Made by a program: the position numbers and the translations under genes. From assembly GCA_025617745.1 (NCBI GenBank), contig CM046869.1, positions 8,296,668 to 8,360,667 of the forward strand: a stretch of DNA of 64,000 nucleotides, read 5' to 3'. The notes under the pieces are model-generated. The model saw only the letters and a list, made by a program, of their open reading frames with translations, was not told the origin of the DNA and made no database searches. Positions within the stretch are counted from its first letter, which is position 1; every line of letters starts with the position of its first letter. Below are positions 59,141-64,000 of this stretch, piece after piece. This DNA comes from Heliocidaris erythrogramma. Its lineage: Eukaryota; Echinodermata; Echinoidea; Camarodonta; Echinometridae.

Positions 59141-59420
59141 CAGGGGCGGATCCAGTTTTCCAGAGGAGGGCACAATATTCCGAAAATTTAATGACAAGCA
59201 AAGAAAAGAGTCTACATTTTTTGACTGGTAAATATTAAATACTATTTTTTTAAATGTAAAAAGAAAAAAAAGGGGGAGGGGTCATCACTTCAGGAGGGGG
59301 CGGGGGGGGGGGGGGAGACACAATCTTGGAGTTGTGTACAGAGGGTATGCCACTTTGGTCTCCAGGCAAACGGACCAGATGAGGGCTCATCATGAGCCCC
59401 TTCCCCTAAATCCGCTCGTG
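59141..59420. mobile_element. Degenerate hAT-like MITE of the GGCGGATCCAG family
   Basis: Left end CAGGGGCGGATCCAG is intact. The right end CACGAGCGGATTTAG (reverse complement) is diverged, and no flanking duplication is found. Contains a long G run. Confidence 0.5.
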
Positions 59421-59504
59421 GTCACAGATGTGAGATTACGGCATCACGCATGCGTATAATGGCGATATTTGGTACCTCGTTGTCAATCATGAGCGCCTTT
59501 TTAA

Positions 59505-59599
59505 CCGCGTCACTTTTAAGTGACGCGGTGGCTAGATTCATGTGACGCCACAGTCAAGTTTTAAAAAACTTGACTGTGGCGTCACATGAATCTAGCCAC
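59505..59599. repeat. Two adjoining palindromes (11-bp and 35-bp perfect arms)
   Basis: 59505-59528 has arms CCGCGTCACTT/AAGTGACGCGG with a 2-base loop. 59528-59599 has perfect 35-base arms beginning GTGGCTAGATTC and ending GAATCTAGCCAC, with a 2-base loop. GTGACGC appears in both. Confidence 0.9.
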
Positions 59600-60399
59600 T
59601 GAGAGGGCACTGATGTCATGGGGGGGGGGGGGGGGGGCATCGGTTTAACTCGATGGAAGAAATGCAACAGAGTAAGGCCTCGAGTGAGGGAATGGTGCGG
59701 GATGCGTGTGGGATGGGGTTATATTTTCACGTCGCCTCCTCTCCCTTTCTTAATTCATGATTATTTTCCGCCATTTTGTCATTTTTTGTTTGGTTGCATT
59801 TTGATGGGGCGGGGGGGGGGGGGGGCACATCCCCCGTAACTTAGAGACTGGCAACATACATGAAGCATTTGAGGCTTTTTGGAACAAGAGAGTAGTTCAA
59901 AATCGCCTTTTTTCCACCTGAATTAGGAGAACTAAAACGGGAATAAGTCAGCGTACAATGCATATAACTTAACTCCACCCTTTCACAGCATTCTGATGTA
60001 ATTTTGAATGTTTCAGACAAAATTAAGCACAAGAGAGAACTGAGTATCCAGGTTTAAATTGTCCATTAAAATGATATTGCAATAAAGTTAGTAGAGTCTT
60101 CCCTCAACTCTAGCACCGCATGAGAAGGTATATAAACGTCACATGAACTCAGAATGGCTGCTTGCGTAGACCCATGTTTATCCCGCTACTATACGATTTT
60201 GAGAAATAAACCGCAATTATAGAGAACAAGCCTTTCAGGGAATGCGGTGACAAGGTGATTAGCTGCCAGCTGCAAGCCACTTCTGTTCTCCTTTCCACAG
60301 CAGAATGATGAATGACGTCAACGACCCCCCTGAGCTCGGACCATTAAAAATACGAATTTATAACAGGTAAAATATTATTATCAAATGTGAAATAAGCAG

Positions 60400-60760
60400 C
60401 ATGCAGGGGCGTCGATCCGTATTTCGGATGGGGGGGGGGGGGGCAGACAGCCTAATAGTACCCTTCATCGTTGTTTAACGCCTCTTAATTACCAGTTTAT
60501 CCACGGTGACATGAAACAGGGAAAATTAAAGAATTTGCGCCTGATCGTCTGAAGTCTGATCGTGTATTACCTTTTGTATTTCATTGTTTGGACCCTTTTA
60601 TTTCCCGTGTTTTGCATCATTTTTCCTTATTTCATTTTACACCTCTGGATTTTTTAGTTTTTATTTTACTTTATTATTTTTTGGGGGGGAGGGGGGGGGG
60701 GGGTGGGAGCAAAACAATATATGTTTGCCCTCCCAGTATTTTCCACAATCTACGCCCTTG
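60400..60760. mobile_element. Non-autonomous hAT-type element, 361 bp
   Basis: Perfect 8-bp duplications ATAAGCAG lie at 60392-60399 and 60761-60768. Ends CATGCAGGGGCGTCGAT and CAAGGGCGTAGATT (reverse complement) are related. It contains two long G runs. Related by its ends to the GGCGGATCCAG elements at 56774 and 59141. Confidence 0.75.
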
Positions 60761-61864
60761 ATAAGCAGTTATTATATTCGTGAGTTCCCTATAGTGGGAA
60801 ATGAATCTGTCGGCAGAAAAGAAAGAAAACGTTTCAGCATGTATCAAATAAGCTGCATTTGGGTTTCGGCGTTTGTCAGGAGCAAAATCGAGATTAGGGG
60901 GGGGGGGGGGGGGGGTTGCAAATGTTCATAATGACAATCCTCCCCACGATAAAAAAAATTGACAATGGGACGCTAACATTGTTTACTTTATTGCTTTATC
61001 TGAGCTAAAAGGTGTATTACATAACGGCCTATGATTATTATACCCCAAATAATATTGTTGAAATACAACAGTTTTCATGATGCATTTTGTCTCTGAGATC
61101 TATTTGATTTCGTCTTCTTACGGTAAGCTGTGGGGGGATACATAAAGAGTGTTATTGTTCCTTTATAGAAAGAGTTACGACATGGATGTCCGATTTTATT
61201 ATTATTTTTTAAAAACAAAATGGCATTTGAATTCTTTCTGTTTAGAACACACAGATGCAAATCACTCTTGAATAGAACTGGTACTTGTGGAACCAAATTG
61301 GCGAGTTGTCGTAACTCTCCTATAAAAGAGAGAGAGAGCCTGGAATTACTTTGGCAGCACCACATATACATAAACACTTGTTGCAGTATTGGTGTGTTTT
61401 AATGCTGGACCTTCAAACAGGGAGGGGTGGGGTATGCCGGCTCCACCCTGTTGTGGATAAGCCATTAAGAACAGCCCGTTATTATTTTTTAAGGGGGGGG
61501 GGGGGAGGTGTCAAAGAAATGGGTTACATTTATAGGTCTACAATACGTCCCTTCAAAATACGTTGTGTGTGTGTGTAAAATATGAATTTCCAATAGGACA
61601 TGATAACCGCTGCAAGGATTTTATCACACATAGCTTAATGTGCGATATATCCGTTTGAGCTGGCACATTTTAACTTCTCTTAGATTTTGGATGAAATTGG
61701 AAACCAGGAAAGGATTTCAAAGATGGGAAACATTAAATGAAATGGATGAAATTGCCAGTGGGCATGAATCGGGTATTCTTGCGATGGAAAAGGGTCATCC
61801 GTCAACCGAGAAACATTGTCATGATATCTCGATTTCAGCATGGTTGATTTGGGATAAGCTTCTA

Positions 61865-61945
61865 TCATTCATTCATTCATTCGTTCATTCATTCATTCAT
61901 TCATTCATTCGTTCATTCATTCGTTCATTCGTTCGTTCATTCATT
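61865..61945 (+). repeat. (ATTC)n microsatellite
   Basis: CATT and CGTT units for about 80 bp. Confidence 0.9.
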
Positions 61946-63379
61946 GCTTATATATATTAACAAATGATCAAAAAATGTTCTGCATTTGAAATCTGCTGAG
62001 TAATAGCTTACTTGAATTAAAAAAAAATCGATTTCATTTCCATTCCTCGTTTTCCACGAATTACGGTATCCAGTCAAAAACTGTAAACACACTATATGCA
62101 TTTCTAATACAAAAGTCCCTGACACCGATTTGAATGGCAAATCAAATCTTATTGAAGTAGCTTTTCCTTTATCGGATAATGATATCAATTTATCATCCGC
62201 GAAAAAATTTGATCTCTCTCCAAATACAATGAACAAAACAGAGAGCAATACGATGATGAAGCTCTCGGATTCGGTTACTCTGCTATTACATATTTTTCTT
62301 GCTTTACGCAGAATCTTGTCTAAAATCATTATTTTTATTTCACGAACTTTAGCCAATATAGATATAATACTACATATCCAATGTAACGTCTTTGCTATGA
62401 GCATAATGAGGACGGTTCAGTAATTTTATTAATAATTCATTATAATAACTTATTTATATGTACAGTGTACTTCTACACTTATCAAGGTAAATTGAATATA
62501 CATATATTTTTCATATTTTCTGTAACAATATCTGTAATGCCATGCCATTGTCTTTTCTTTCTGTTGGAAATGAAATAAATACGAATGTGAATTTGAATTT
62601 GTAATATTTAAAAAAAAAATCGATAAAAATCTAAATTTCAAACCCGGTTCTGAACAAACAAGACACATGTCGCCCTCTACACTAACCAAGTATGATCCCA
62701 TAAGTCTAATTTTAGAATGGTGATGATATTTTCGAGACAGTGAAGAATGCGTTGTGGCATACCTGGTCGACCGGCAAATGCTAATCAAGTGATTTTTTTC
62801 CCCTCCGTCATACCTTGATTTATTACTATGGCCTGCATGGGCATGCTAAAATAGGCTGTGGATTTCGAAACCATGCATATAATTACAATTAGATAATATC
62901 TAATTATTGTGATTTCTCTAAAAAAAAAATCTCTGGGAGAAGACTGGATTGATCATTTTTGATATAATTAAATATGTATGAAGCCTGTCCCATTAAGCAT
63001 CAGGCTCAGCGATAAATGAATTAAAAGTTCGTTTCATAGCAGAAATTCACTGTAGTAAACCGGTATGAAAATCAGGTTTCGAGATAAGAGACAAGAATTG
63101 ACTTGAATTCCCAATACTTCAATTTTAAAAAGCAGTAACCAATGAAGTTGTGATTATCTGTAATCCCATCACAACATTCCTTTTTCAAGAATAAAACAGT
63201 TATCCGAAAGCCTTCTCCAAAACAAAAACTTCGAACTGGAAAACTATTAATTCGTACAATAGCTCTTTACAAGAGTATTGGGGAAGAGGCGCCATTTGCA
63301 AACTGTTCTATTGAAAACTAATGCCATGTTAACAGTTCGTCTGTCTAGGGTTGTGTCATGATTGTGGTCAGGTGGTAGC
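61946..63379. other. AT-rich stretch with no recognised gene
   Basis: Short open frames on both strands overlap each other (for example 61937-62404 minus and 62130-62423 plus) and show no known motif or codon bias. Nothing else can be supported. Confidence 0.5.
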
Positions 63380-63970
63380 GGCGCCATCTAATTTGCAAAA
63401 ATGACATGTTTTGTATTCCTGCATCTTCTATGGCTATCATTGATGATACAAAACTTGCATGACTGGCCCAACATAGCAACAATTACATGCAACCTATACA
63501 CTCTGACAATTGAAACACCAATGACTTGTAGCAGTAGAAAACAATAGCTTGACCCGCAGGGTATTGGGCAATTAAGAAGCGCCATTTGCTATCTGGTGTT
63601 TAAGTTTGTTTCAAGTCATTTTCTACAATATGTACTCTTGACGATAAGAGGCCTGCCCGACGCTTGCCCAACTAAGCAACAACTTAATGTATGCAACCTT
63701 TTCACGGACTATTGAAAAACCATGACTCGTAAAAGGCGAATACAATAGTTTGTCCTCGGGTCTTGGGGCTAGAAGCACCAATTTTGTAATCTGGTCTTTT
63801 GTGTGCATGCAATTTACTTCGATGGTTATTCTTGGAGATACAAAATATGACATAACATAAACCAATACAATGAAGGTTGCACACTGACCGCTGTAATTCA
63901 AAGCTATAAACGCGAACTAGTATTAAAAAACTAATCGTTCGTAACATTAAAATACAATCATGAAAATAGC
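63380..63970 (+). repeat. Imperfect tandem repeat, period about 196 bp
   Basis: Landmarks recur at near-constant spacing. GGCGCCATCTAATTTGCA (63380), AGCGCCATTTGCTATCTGG (63577) and AGCACCAATTTTGTAATCTGG (63773) are about 196 apart. GCCCAACATAGCAAC (63467) and GCCCAACTAAGCAAC (63666) are about 199 apart. Units are diverged and may continue past the window. Confidence 0.65.
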
Positions 63971-64000
63971 TCATCCCTAAAGGCTTTGTTGGTATGAGCG

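Noticed and set aside
1-64000. CRISPR arrays, operons, ribosome binding sites and prokaryotic terminators
   Set aside because: The window is spliced eukaryotic DNA; tandem repeats seen here have no spacer structure.

Overview
The window is animal genomic DNA: AT-rich, intron-rich, and full of short inverted-repeat transposons, SINEs and microsatellites. A marine deuterostome fits best, most likely an echinoderm such as a sea urchin. The strongest pointer is an AK5-like adenylate kinase with three catalytic-type domains; a three-domain adenylate kinase is known from sea urchin sperm flagella. A secreted C-type lectin and the repeat families fit too. The species call is inference. All three recognisable host genes lie on the + strand. 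Exon joins below were made by hand from GT/AG sites, reading frame and recalled family sequences.

Positions 478-20983 hold an adenylate kinase gene of 17 visible exons encoding 880 residues. Only a short 5' end (about 20 residues by comparison with human AK5) lies upstream of the window. It has an AK5-type N-terminal segment, two canonical nucleoside monophosphate kinase domains, an Ala/Pro/Glu-rich linker, and a third, degenerate domain. The introns cut all three domains at matching sites. An AT-rich intergenic stretch follows (20984-26159).

Positions 26160-50556 hold an aminopeptidase B (RNPEP) gene of 12 exons encoding 641 residues, with a complete zinc site. Its first intron is 15 kb long and contains a whole C-type lectin gene on the same strand, with a TATA box at 35493 and coding exons at 36972-37104 and 39402-39832. 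It also contains a 1.6-kb hAT-type element with a perfect 8-bp target duplication, a Helentron-like element, a LINE 3' end and a 550-bp GAT repeat.

From 50557 to 64000 I recognise no gene. The stretch holds two Helentron-like elements with 161-bp internal tandem units, several hAT-like and other inverted-repeat elements, a pair of near-perfect palindromes, microsatellites, and an imperfect tandem repeat of about 196 bp at the right edge.

The three genes have no obvious shared pathway: energy buffering (adenylate kinase), trimming of basic N-terminal residues (aminopeptidase B) and extracellular sugar binding (lectin). The most notable features are a hairpin transposon sitting exactly against, and apparently duplicating, a splice acceptor of RNPEP; the lectin gene inside the RNPEP intron; the exon-by-exon triplication of the adenylate kinase with decay of its third copy; and two hairpin transposon families that share one CCAAT-containing core but have different ends.
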